This document shows, piece after piece, positions 35,837-43,164 of a stretch of DNA of 64,000 nt; the stretch's first letter is position 1; the number at the start of each line of letters is the position of its first letter. The notes under the pieces are model-generated. The model was not told where the DNA came from and searched no databases. It saw only the letters and a list, made by a program, of their open reading frames with translations. The position numbers and the translations under genes are program-made. The DNA is from Streptomyces corallincola (GTDB lineage Bacteria; Actinomycetota; Actinomycetes; Streptomycetales; Streptomycetaceae). The stretch is from NCBI RefSeq assembly GCF_019104725.1, contig NZ_JAHRXF010000026.1, positions 1-64,000 on the forward strand, written 5' to 3'.

Positions 35837-36647
35837 CGGTGCGTCCGTTCGACTTGCCGACCCAGGCGTCCACGTCGTAGCCGAGGTGCTCCCAGTAGCC
35901 GGGGAGGACGCGGTCGGTGACCGTGATGCCGGAGAGCCACTTGGCGGATTTGTAGAAGTACATGGGGGCGACGTAGAGGCGGACGGGGCCGCCGTGGTCG
36001 TGGCCGATGTCCTTGTCCTGCATGCGCAGCGCGACCAGGACGTCCGGGCGGCGGGCCTGGTCGAGGGTGAGGCTCTCGCTGTACGTGCCGTCGAAGCAGG
36101 TGAAGCGGATCGCGCGGGCCGTGGAGCGGACCCCGGCCGCGTCGAGCAGGTCGGCCAGGCGCACGCCCTGGAACGGGGTGCCGGGCACCCGCCAGCCGGT
36201 GACGCACTGCACGTCCCGTACGAGGCGGGTCTGCGGGAGGGCGCGCAGGTCGGCGAGGGTGTAGGTGTGCGGGCGTTCGACCAGGCCGTCCACGGTGAGG
36301 CGGTAGTCGGCGGGGCCCCGGACGGGGACGGAGGCGGCGACGGAGTAGTAGCGGAAGCCGCCGCCGTTGGGGAGCAGACCAGTCAGGCCGGTGGGGTCGT
36401 TGTCGGAGACCGCGCCGAGGAAGCCCTCCAGGCCGCGCTGGAGGACGGGGGCGGCGGCGACGCCGAGCGCGCCGAGGCCGAGGGTGCCCAGGAAGACCCG
36501 GCGGCCGAGGGGACGGCCGCGTTCGTCGGGCGACCCGGACCTCTCGGGGCTGTCGGACCTCTCGGGGCTGTCGGGACCCTCGGGACCTCGGGGCTCGGGC
36601 CCTCGGGGCTCCTCGCCGCTCTCGTCGGCGGACGGTTCAAGGTTCAC
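35820..36647 (-). CDS. Tat-exported molybdopterin-dependent oxidoreductase (MsrP/sulfite-oxidase fold)
   Basis: A 275-residue enzyme with a sulfite-oxidase-type molybdenum domain. A twin-arginine signal GRRVFLGTLG (arginines 49-50) exports it folded with cofactor. C148 in RDVQCVTGW is the expected molybdenum ligand, and VPGTPFQGVRLADLLDAAGV and FYKSAKWLSGI are family segments. Unusually, about 48 residues precede the Tat motif, forming a Pro/Glu/Ser-repeat tail encoded by an 18-bp tandem repeat. A b-type cytochrome gene follows with overlap, resembling MsrPQ-type pairs that repair oxidised periplasmic proteins. The substrate is not shown by sequence. Confidence 0.87.
   Translation of the reverse strand: MNLEPSADESGEEPRGPEPRGPEGPDSPERSDSPERSGSPDERGRPLGRRVFLGTLGLGALGVAAAPVLQRGLEGFLGAVSDNDPTGLTGLLPNGGGFRYYSVAASVPVRGPADYRLTVDGLVERPHTYTLADLRALPQTRLVRDVQCVTGWRVPGTPFQGVRLADLLDAAGVRSTARAIRFTCFDGTYSESLTLDQARRPDVLVALRMQDKDIGHDHGGPVRLYVAPMYFYKSAKWLSGITVTDRVLPGYWEHLGYDVDAWVGKSNGRTDDPTG
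36536..36571 (-). repeat. 18-bp tandem repeat in molybdoenzyme N-terminus
   Basis: Two perfect copies of CGGACCTCTCGGGGCTGT (plus-strand reading) are followed by degenerate copies to about 36610. They encode the PERSDSPERSGSP tail before the Tat signal. Confidence 0.8.
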
Positions 36648-36713
36648 GTGTCCATTCGAGCACCCTGACCTGTGTGGACGCCAGTGACCCCGGTCACGGG
36701 CCGGTGAAGGCGG

Positions 36714-37832
36714 TCAGGAGGTGCCGAGGGCCCGGCCGCGTGCCGCGTGGAACGCGGGTGCGGGGTCCTGGTGGGGGTGGGACCAGGGGGCGCGGGTGGC
36801 GTGGCGGCCGATGCGGCGGAAGAGGACGGCTGCCTCGGCGGGCCGACCGGCGGCGCACATGGCGTGGGCCAGGTGGTTGAGGTCCACGTGCCGCCGGGGG
36901 TGGTCGCCGTGCTCCCATTCCAGCCACCAGTCGAACGCTGTGCTCAGCGCCTGCCGGGCGCGCGGTCCCGCCCAGTGGGCGACGGCGTCGGGGTCGGCGG
37001 GTGCGCGGCCGGTGGCGGCGAGGACGCGGAAGCGTTCGGCGTGCGCGACGACCGGGAGCAGGGCGAGGGGCGAGTCGGCGGGCGCGGACAGGGCGGCCTT
37101 GCCCGCGACGGCGTACACCGGGTGCGCGCCGTACGGCTCGCGGTGGTCGTCGGGTTCGGGGAGGGCGGTGCGGTCCTCGGGCGCTTCGGCGAGCCGGGCG
37201 ATGTAAAGGTGGTGGGCGTGGTGGTGCTCGGGGTGGCGGGCGCGGATCTCGGTGAAGACGCGGTGCGTGGCGTGCCGGGAGCCGAGGGTGCGGGCCAGCA
37301 GGAGCAGGCCGAGCCAGGGCGTGGGGTCGGCGGGGGCCAGCGCGGCGGCGGCGCGGCAGGCGGTGCGGGCGGCGCCGGGGTCGCCGGTGCCGTCGAGGGC
37401 GTGCCGTACGAGGGCGTGGGCGTGCAGGGTGGCGGCGTCGGCGGAGCGGGGGTCGGCGGTGAGCCACTCGCGGGCGAGGGCGGCGGTGCCGGGTTGGGCG
37501 GCGAGCACGGTGACGCGGTGGCCCCGGCGGTCCCAGTCGTCGCGGGTGGCGCGCAGCAGCGCGCGGAACGCCTGCCGTCTGCCGCACGGGGGTTCGGCGC
37601 GGGCGGCGAGCAGCGCGGTGTCGCCGAGGGCGTCGTCGAAGACCCCGGAGTCGGAACCCGCCGAGCCGGAACCCGCTGAGCCGGACCCGACGGAGCCGGA
37701 AGTCGCGGCGCCGGAACCCGCGGGGTCCGGGGTCGCGGCGTGCGGGTGCGCGGGGGCGGGCGCGTCGGGGTGCGCGCCGAGCAGGGGTGGGAGTGAGGGC
37801 ACCGCAGGACTTCCTGTTGTTCGGGCTGCCAT
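36714..37832 (-). CDS. hypothetical helical-repeat protein
   Basis: A 372-residue Ala/Arg-rich protein I do not recognise. After a low-complexity Gly/Ser/Ala N-terminus (SGSAGSGSAG around 48-62), the rest is helical with TPR-like units such as ARTACRAAAALAPADPTPWLGLLLLARTL and VDLNHLAHAMCAAGRPAEAAVLFRRIG. Conserved-looking Trp/His stretches occur in FDWWLEWEHGDHPRRH and the C-terminal RAPWSHPHQDPAPAFHAARG. ATG at 37832 is weakly supported. It lies alone, between the Mo-enzyme gene and a divergent transporter gene. The function is not inferable; helical repeats suggest protein interaction. Confidence 0.65.
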   Translation of the reverse strand: MAARTTGSPAVPSLPPLLGAHPDAPAPAHPHAATPDPAGSGAATSGSVGSGSAGSGSAGSDSGVFDDALGDTALLAARAEPPCGRRQAFRALLRATRDDWDRRGHRVTVLAAQPGTAALAREWLTADPRSADAATLHAHALVRHALDGTGDPGAARTACRAAAALAPADPTPWLGLLLLARTLGSRHATHRVFTEIRARHPEHHHAHHLYIARLAEAPEDRTALPEPDDHREPYGAHPVYAVAGKAALSAPADSPLALLPVVAHAERFRVLAATGRAPADPDAVAHWAGPRARQALSTAFDWWLEWEHGDHPRRHVDLNHLAHAMCAAGRPAEAAVLFRRIGRHATRAPWSHPHQDPAPAFHAARGRALGTS

Positions 37833-38178
37833 CAGTCGATCACGCACAGCAAAGCCCCAGCCACCCGCCACGTCAAGCGGAACCCCTGTGTGACGGGGGT
37901 CAACCCGCGTGTTCCCCGGGCAGTTGACGCACGGGACCCCCAGGTCACCGAGGTGCCGGGGCCGGAAGCGGAGGGCTGCGGCGGCACGCTGTGTGGCGTA
38001 CGACATGGCGGCGGGCGCGGGTCTGCCCCAGCATGGCCGGACGGTACGGGCGGGGCCCGGCCGGAGCGTGGGCGGGCGGCACCGCCAGGGAGACAACCGT
38101 CCCATTCCGGGTACTCTCCGCAGTAATGCCGCTCCGGTGGCGCTACAGTCGGCCACTACCCGTCCGTGGCACAGCCGG
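37833..38178. other. divergent intergenic region
   Basis: No gene is seen. It should contain promoters for the helical-repeat gene to the left and the transporter to the right. TACAGT (38144-38149) is a plausible -10 thirty bases before the transporter start. The middle is GC-rich without clear structure. Confidence 0.4.
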
Positions 38179-39102
38179 ATGATCGAGGTACGCAGCGTGT
38201 CCGTCCTGGTTCTCGTCCTTTCCGTGTGCGCCGCGTGCTGTCTCGGCTTCGGCTTCGTGCTCCAGCAGAACGCCGCGCAGAACGCGCCGCTCGGGGACTT
38301 CCTGTCGTTCCGGCTGCTGCTGGACCTGATGCGGGTGCCGCGCTGGCTGGGCGGGCTCGGGCTGATGGTGGCCGGGATGATCCTGGGCGCCGTGGCGCTC
38401 GCCAAGGGCGAGATCTCCCTGGTGGAACCCCTGCTGGCGACTAATCTGCTGTTCGCGCTCGCGCTGTCCCGGCACCAGACGAAGCAGTGCCTGGGCCGCC
38501 AGGGCTGGGCCGGTCTGGGGCTGCTCGCGGGCGGGGTGACCACGTTCATCCTGGCGGGCGAGCCGCGCGGCGGCACCGCCGTCGCGGACCCGCTGCGGCA
38601 CTGGCTGATCATCGGCGCGATGGTCGGCGCCGCCCTGCTGCTCACCACGTACGCGAAGCGGTCCCGGCTGAGCTGGGGCCCGGTGCTGCTGGCCACCGCG
38701 GCCGGGCTGCTGTACGGCGTGCAGGACGCGCTGACGCGGGTGAGCGGGACCCTGTTCGCGGCGGGCGGCTTCGGGGAGCTGTTCGGCAGCTGGCAGCCGT
38801 ACGGCGTGGTCGCGGTCGGGGTCAGCGGGCTGATCCTCGTGCAGAGCGCGTTCGAGACGGCGCCGCTGCGGATGTCGCTGCCCGCGCTGACCGCCGCCGA
38901 ACCGTTGGCGGGCATCCTGTGCGGGGTCGGCTTCATGGGCGACCGGCTGCGCACCGACACCGGCGCGCTGGCCTGGGAGGCGGCCGGGCTCGCGGCGATC
39001 GTCGCGGGCATCGTGCTGCTGGGCATGCACCCGGCGATGCCGTGCGGCACCCCCGGCGAGGGCGAGCGGGAGACGCCGGTCCGGGACTACCAGTCCCGCT
39101 GA
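38179..39102 (+). CDS. DMT-superfamily membrane protein
   Basis: A 307-residue membrane protein with about nine hydrophobic helices in two halves, of the drug/metabolite transporter superfamily (NIPA/EamA-like). Segments include GFGFVLQQNAAQNAPL, VAGMILGAVALAKGEISLVEPLLATNLLFAL, SWGPVLLATAAGLLYGVQDALT and LTAAEPLAGILCGV. Acidic residues embedded in helices (KGEISLVEP, TAAEPL) fit a cation or small-solute carrier, but the substrate is unknown. ATG at 38179 is used; a GTG six codons later would remove little. A basic/acidic hydrophilic tail ends the protein. Confidence 0.82.
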   Translation: MIEVRSVSVLVLVLSVCAACCLGFGFVLQQNAAQNAPLGDFLSFRLLLDLMRVPRWLGGLGLMVAGMILGAVALAKGEISLVEPLLATNLLFALALSRHQTKQCLGRQGWAGLGLLAGGVTTFILAGEPRGGTAVADPLRHWLIIGAMVGAALLLTTYAKRSRLSWGPVLLATAAGLLYGVQDALTRVSGTLFAAGGFGELFGSWQPYGVVAVGVSGLILVQSAFETAPLRMSLPALTAAEPLAGILCGVGFMGDRLRTDTGALAWEAAGLAAIVAGIVLLGMHPAMPCGTPGEGERETPVRDYQSR

Positions 39103-39127
39103 CCCGTCCCGCTCCGCGGCTGCTTGG

Positions 39128-39655
39128 ATGACCGTCATGAACCCTTCTGACGAGATCCTCGACGTGGTGGACGAGCACGACCGTGTGGTGGGCCGGGTGC
39201 CGCGCGGCGAGGTGTACGCGCGCGGGCTGCGGCACCGCTGCGTGTTCATCCAGGCGCGGGACGCCGACGGGCGCCTCTTCGTGCACCGCCGCACCGCGAC
39301 CAAGCTGGTGTTCCCCGCGCTGTACGACATGTTCGTCGGCGGGGTCGTCGGCGCGGGCGAGTCCTACGACGACGCGGCGCTGCGCGAGGCCGAGGAGGAA
39401 CTCGGCGTCACCGGACTGCCCCGCCCCGCGCACCTGTTCACGTTCCTGTACGACGACGGAGCCGGGCGGAGCTGGTGGTCGGCGGTGTACGAGGTGCGCT
39501 GCGAGCTGCCGGTGGACCCGCAGGTCGAGGAGGTGCAGTGGCACGCGTTCCTCACCGACGCGGAGGTGGAGCGGCGCCTGGCCGAGTGGGAGTGGGTGCC
39601 GGACGGGCTGGACGCGTACGCCCGGCTGCGGGAGCTCCGGGCGGGCCGGGACTGA
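39128..39655 (+). CDS. Nudix hydrolase, YfcD-like
   Basis: A 175-residue Nudix-fold hydrolase that should cleave a nucleoside diphosphate linked to another moiety. The Nudix box is GVVGAGESYDDAALREAEEELGV, which fits GX5EX7REUXEEXGU. The preceding LFVHRRTATKLVFPALYDMF and the late WHAFLTDAEVERRLAEW resemble the YfcD/isopentenyl-isomerase-like subgroup. Two in-frame ATGs (39128, 39137) are near and neither has a good ribosome-binding site. It lies 25 bases after the DMT gene and before two DUF202 genes on the same strand. Confidence 0.88.
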   Translation: MTVMNPSDEILDVVDEHDRVVGRVPRGEVYARGLRHRCVFIQARDADGRLFVHRRTATKLVFPALYDMFVGGVVGAGESYDDAALREAEEELGVTGLPRPAHLFTFLYDDGAGRSWWSAVYEVRCELPVDPQVEEVQWHAFLTDAEVERRLAEWEWVPDGLDAYARLRELRAGRD

Positions 39656-39682
39656 TCCCGGCGAGCCGGTAGGGTCCCGGGC

Positions 39683-40075
39683 GTGATCGAATTCGTACGG
39701 AACGTCCGCCTCTGGTTCGCCCCGGAGCTGATCCGCGAGGAGGGCGGCACCCCGGACTACCGGTTCTCGCTGGCCAACGAACGCACCTTCCTGGCCTGGC
39801 TGCGGACCGCGCTGGCGCTGATCGGCGGCGGGTTCGCGGTGGACCAGTTCCTGCCGCACCTGCGCTGGGGATGGCGGGTGGGGCTGGCGCTCGCGCTGCT
39901 GGCCGCCGGGGTGCTGTGCGCCCTGCGCGCGGTCAACCACTGGGTGCGCTGCGAGCGGGCGATGCGGCGCGGCGAGGACCTGCCCGCATCCCGCTTCCCG
40001 GTGCTGCTGAGCCTGGTGGTGGCGGTGGTCGCGCTGGTGATGGTGCTGGTGGTGCTCGCCGGGTGGGCGGGGTGA
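39683..40075 (+). CDS. YidH/DUF202 membrane protein
   Basis: A 130-residue protein with three hydrophobic helices. The DUF202 signature is DYRFSLANERTFLAWLRTALALIGGGFAV, followed by two further helices and a short C-terminus. The GTG start at 39683 is 27 bases after the Nudix gene. Its stop overlaps the GTG start of a second DUF202 gene. Family function is unknown; YidH-like proteins are inner-membrane proteins. Pairs of DUF202 proteins in tandem suggest a heteromeric complex. Confidence 0.85.
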   Translation: MIEFVRNVRLWFAPELIREEGGTPDYRFSLANERTFLAWLRTALALIGGGFAVDQFLPHLRWGWRVGLALALLAAGVLCALRAVNHWVRCERAMRRGEDLPASRFPVLLSLVVAVVALVMVLVVLAGWAG

Positions 40076-40494
40076 GCGCGGGGGATTCCTCCGGCCCGGG
40101 GGATTCCTCCGGCGCGGCGGACTCTCCCGGCCCGGTGGGCCCTCCCGGTGGGGCGGACCCCGTCGGTACGGCCGGCTCCCCCGCCGCGCCGGTGCGCGAT
40201 CCGGGGCTTCAGCCGGAGCGGACCCGGCTCGCCTGGCGCCGTACGACGCTGTCCGCGACCGTGGCCGCCGTGCTCGCGGTGCGGGCGGCACTGCGGGACG
40301 GTGCCACGCCCGCCGGGGTGGTGGCGTGCGGGGTGTGCGGGCTGCTCTGGCTGGCCTTCCTCGTGCTGGCGCACCGGCGTATCCGCGCCCTCGCCGCCGG
40401 ACCCCGCCCGGACACGCTGACCCCGCGCCGGGCGACGGCGGCGGTGCTGTGCGCGCTGGCGATGGCGGTGTGCGCCGCCGCACTGGTGTCGTAG
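40072..40494 (+). CDS. second DUF202 membrane protein
   Basis: A 140-residue DUF202-type protein coupled to the previous gene by a GTGA overlap. The first ~45 residues are Gly/Ser/Pro-rich (SAGDSSGPGDSSGAADSPG) and start from a repetitive nucleotide stretch. The DUF202 motif LQPERTRLAWRRTTLSATVAAVLAVR is followed by two more helices. The disordered, probably cytoplasmic tail is absent from the partner. Function is unknown; the arrangement implies a membrane pair. Confidence 0.82.
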   Translation: MSAGDSSGPGDSSGAADSPGPVGPPGGADPVGTAGSPAAPVRDPGLQPERTRLAWRRTTLSATVAAVLAVRAALRDGATPAGVVACGVCGLLWLAFLVLAHRRIRALAAGPRPDTLTPRRATAAVLCALAMAVCAAALVS

Positions 40495-40534
40495 GCGGCG
40501 CCGCCGGAGCCGTATGCCCCTGGCGTATCGGTGG

Positions 40535-41485
40535 CTACGGCCTGCGTTCCTCGGTCTCCCAGTCCACCGTCACCACGATCTTGCCCCGGGTGTGGCCGCG
40601 TTCGCTCAGCCGGTGGGCGTCCGCCGTGCGGTGCAGGGGGAAGGTGTCGGTCACGTGGACGGTGAGGACGCCCTGTTCGGCGAGGTCGGCGAGGCGGGTG
40701 AGGTCGCCGGTGTCGGGACGGACGAAGCAGTAGGTGCCGCCGAGGTCCACCACGTCCCGGTCCGCGACGGACGCCAGGCGGCCGTCCCCGGCGAGCAGCC
40801 CGGCGGAGGCGCGCAGGGTGTCGCCGCCGACGGTGTCGAACACCGCGTCCACGCCCTCGGGGGCGAGTCCCCGCACGCGTTCGGCCATGCCCTCGCCGTA
40901 GGCGGCGGGTTCGGCGCCGAGGGAGCGCAGGAAGTCGTGGTGGTGCTCGCTCGCCGTGCCCACCACATGGGCGCCGAGATGGGCGGCGAGCTGCACGGCC
41001 AGGGAGCCGACGCCACCGGCCGCCGCGTGCACCAGCACGGTGTCTCCGCGACCGACCTTCAGCGCCCCCACCAGCACCTGGTACGCGGTCAGCCCGGCCA
41101 GTGGCAGTCCGGCGGCCTCCTCGAAGGAGAGGGCGCGGGGTTTGCGGGCCAGGGTGCGCACGGGGGCGGCGACGTACTCGGCGAAGGTGCCCCGGCAGAG
41201 GAAGTCCTCGCGGACGTAGCCGATCACCTCGTCCCCGACGGCGTACTCGGTGACGGCGGCGCCGGGCTGGACGACCACCCCGCTGACGTCCCAGCCCGGC
41301 ACGACCGGGAAGACGGTGTCGAGGGCCGCGTCGAGCCGCCCCTCGCGGCATTTCCAGTCCACCGGGTTGACGGCCGCCGCGCACACCTTGACCAGCACGT
41401 GGTCCGGGCCGAGCCGGGGCTCGGGCAGGTCGCCGTACTCCAGGACCTCGGGGCCGCCGAAGCGGCGGTAGCTGATGCCCTTCAT
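40535..41485 (-). CDS. NADP-dependent oxidoreductase of the MDR (quinone reductase) family
   Basis: A 316-residue medium-chain dehydrogenase/reductase without the catalytic zinc ligands, so of the quinone-oxidoreductase subgroup. The N-terminal GroES-like domain contains VKVCAAAVNPVDWKCREG and VVPGWDVSGVV. The Rossmann motif is VLVHAAAGGVGSLAVQLAAHLGAHVVG, typical of NADPH-binding members. The C-terminal HRLSERGHTRGKIVVTVD is conserved in the class. ATG at 41485 follows CGGAGGG. It probably reduces quinones or enones. It is divergent from the histidine-rich gene. Confidence 0.9.
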   Translation of the reverse strand: MKGISYRRFGGPEVLEYGDLPEPRLGPDHVLVKVCAAAVNPVDWKCREGRLDAALDTVFPVVPGWDVSGVVVQPGAAVTEYAVGDEVIGYVREDFLCRGTFAEYVAAPVRTLARKPRALSFEEAAGLPLAGLTAYQVLVGALKVGRGDTVLVHAAAGGVGSLAVQLAAHLGAHVVGTASEHHHDFLRSLGAEPAAYGEGMAERVRGLAPEGVDAVFDTVGGDTLRASAGLLAGDGRLASVADRDVVDLGGTYCFVRPDTGDLTRLADLAEQGVLTVHVTDTFPLHRTADAHRLSERGHTRGKIVVTVDWETEERRP

Positions 41486-41598
41486 GTCTTCGACCCTCCG
41501 GGGTGTCCGCGCGCCGCGCAACCCCTATCGACCGATATGCACGTTTCGCGCGTAGCCTGTTGCAGGCCCCCTTCCCCACCTCCGCGGAGGCGAACAGC

Positions 41599-41898
41599 AT
41601 GAGCACCCCGCACCAGGAACACGACGCGCACGGCACCCACAGCCACGGACCGGACTGCGGGCACACCGCCGTGCCGCACGGCGACCACACGGACTACGCG
41701 CACGACGGTCATCTGCACCGCGAGCACTCCGGGCACTGGGACGAGTGCGAACCGGCCGGACACTCCGCGCACCGGGGGCACGAGCACGTGCACCACGAGG
41801 AGTGCGGGCACCCGCGGGTCACGCACGGGGACCACGTGGACTACCTGCACGACGGGCACCGGCACGCGGAGCACGGCGACCACTGGGACGACCACTGA
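41599..41898 (+). CDS. histidine-rich small protein, putative metal binder
   Basis: A 99-residue protein in which 28 residues are histidine, with many Asp and Gly. Two related ~35-residue units are visible: CGHTAVPHGDHTDYAHDGHL... and CGHPRVTHGDHVDYLHDGHR..., each ending HxGDHW or HSGHW with acidic residues. No signal peptide or membrane segment is present, so it is likely a cytoplasmic metal buffer or chaperone for zinc, nickel or copper. ATG at 41599 follows GCGGAGG. It is divergent from the MDR oxidoreductase. No obvious Zur or Nur box was seen upstream. Confidence 0.8.
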   Translation: MSTPHQEHDAHGTHSHGPDCGHTAVPHGDHTDYAHDGHLHREHSGHWDECEPAGHSAHRGHEHVHHEECGHPRVTHGDHVDYLHDGHRHAEHGDHWDDH

Positions 41899-42061
41899 CG
41901 GACCGGTCACCGGGACGGGCCGTACGGCGGGTCCCGGTCACCGTCCCTCCCGCACCTCCCGCACCCCTTTCCGGCAGCTCCCCGGCGCATCGCGCGGGGA
42001 GCTGTCGCCGTACCGTGGACCGGGTCGCGCCGGATCACGCGGGGCCGGGGCACTGGACGGC

Positions 42062-42079
42062 ATACCGACCGGTCGGCAT
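42062..42079. promoter_or_regulatory. palindromic TetR-type operator, copy A
   Basis: ATACCGACCGGTCGGCAT contains the perfect 12-bp dyad CCGACCGGTCGG and lies 41 bases before the phosphotransferase gene. Related copies occur at 46106-46123 and 59027-59044. Confidence 0.6.
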
Positions 42080-42120
42080 CATGTGTCGGGTTCCCGTTCA
42101 CCTGTTCGTAGGAGCGATGT

Positions 42121-43158
42121 ATGGATGGCGACCGCTCACCGGCGGACCGGCCGACCGGGCTCGACCTCGACCGGCTGCGCGCCCTGCTGGACCGGGAGCG
42201 GCCCGGCCTGGTGCGCGGCCCGCTGACCGGGCGGCTGATCGAGGGCGGGCGGTCCAACCTGACCTACGCCGTGGGCGACGGCACCTCGACCTGGGTCGTG
42301 CGCAGGCCGCCGCTCGGGCACGTGCTGGCCACCGCGCACGACATGCGGCGCGAGCACCGGGTGATCAGCGCCCTGCACCCGACGAACGTGCCGGTGCCGC
42401 GCCCGGAGCTGCTGTGCGAGGACGAGGACGTGATCGGGGCGCCGTTCTACGTCATGGAGCACGTGGACGGCACCCCGTACCGCACGGCGGACCAGCTCGC
42501 GGCGCTCGGCCCTGAGCGCACCCACGCCACCGTGCTGTCCCTGGTGGACACGCTGGTCGAACTGCACGCGGTGGACCCCGCCGAGGTGGGCCTCGCGGAC
42601 TTCGGGCGGCCGGAGGGGTTCCTGGACCGGCAGCTGCGCCGCTGGGGCAAGCAGCTCGACGCCTCCCGCGACCGCGAACTCGCCGGGATCGACGAGCTGC
42701 ACGCGGCCCTTGGCCGCGCCCTGCCCCGCTCCCCCGCGCCCGCCGTCGTGCACGGCGACTACCGGCTCGACAATGTGCTGATCGGCCCGGACGACTCGAT
42801 CCGCGCGGTGCTCGACTGGGAGATGTCCACGCTCGGCGACCCGCTGACCGACCTGGGCCTGCTGGTCATGTACGGCATCCCGCTCGGCACGCCCGACTCC
42901 CCGGTCTCGACCACCGCCGACGCCGTCGGGCACCCGGCACCGGCCGAGCTGATCGAGCGGTACGCGGCCCGGTCCGGCCGGGACGTCTCCCAGGTCGCCT
43001 GGTACACCGCGTTCGCCTGGTTCAAGCTCGCCGTGATCCTGGAGGGCATCCACTACCGGTACACCCTCGGGCAGACCGTGGGCGCGGGCTTCGACCGCAT
43101 CGGGGACCTCGTGCCCGTCTTCGTCGAGCACGGACTGACCACCCTTCAGGAAGGCTGA
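42121..43158 (+). CDS. APH-family phosphotransferase (ACAD10/11 kinase-domain type)
   Basis: A 345-residue aminoglycoside-phosphotransferase-fold kinase. It has the nucleotide-binding N-lobe (IEGGRSNLTYAVGDG, WVVRRPP), the catalytic loop VVHGDYRLDNVLIG with Brenner motif HGDxxxxN, and the metal motif AVLDWEMSTLGDPLTDLG. This form is the kinase domain that is fused to acyl-CoA dehydrogenase in vertebrate ACAD10/ACAD11, where it phosphorylates 4-hydroxyacyl-CoA during lactonate/4-hydroxy-acid breakdown. Here the dehydrogenase is the next gene, seven bases downstream. ATG at 42121 follows AGGAG. The shared operator upstream suggests TetR control. Confidence 0.9.
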   Translation: MDGDRSPADRPTGLDLDRLRALLDRERPGLVRGPLTGRLIEGGRSNLTYAVGDGTSTWVVRRPPLGHVLATAHDMRREHRVISALHPTNVPVPRPELLCEDEDVIGAPFYVMEHVDGTPYRTADQLAALGPERTHATVLSLVDTLVELHAVDPAEVGLADFGRPEGFLDRQLRRWGKQLDASRDRELAGIDELHAALGRALPRSPAPAVVHGDYRLDNVLIGPDDSIRAVLDWEMSTLGDPLTDLGLLVMYGIPLGTPDSPVSTTADAVGHPAPAELIERYAARSGRDVSQVAWYTAFAWFKLAVILEGIHYRYTLGQTVGAGFDRIGDLVPVFVEHGLTTLQEG

Positions 43159-43164
43159 CCGGAC

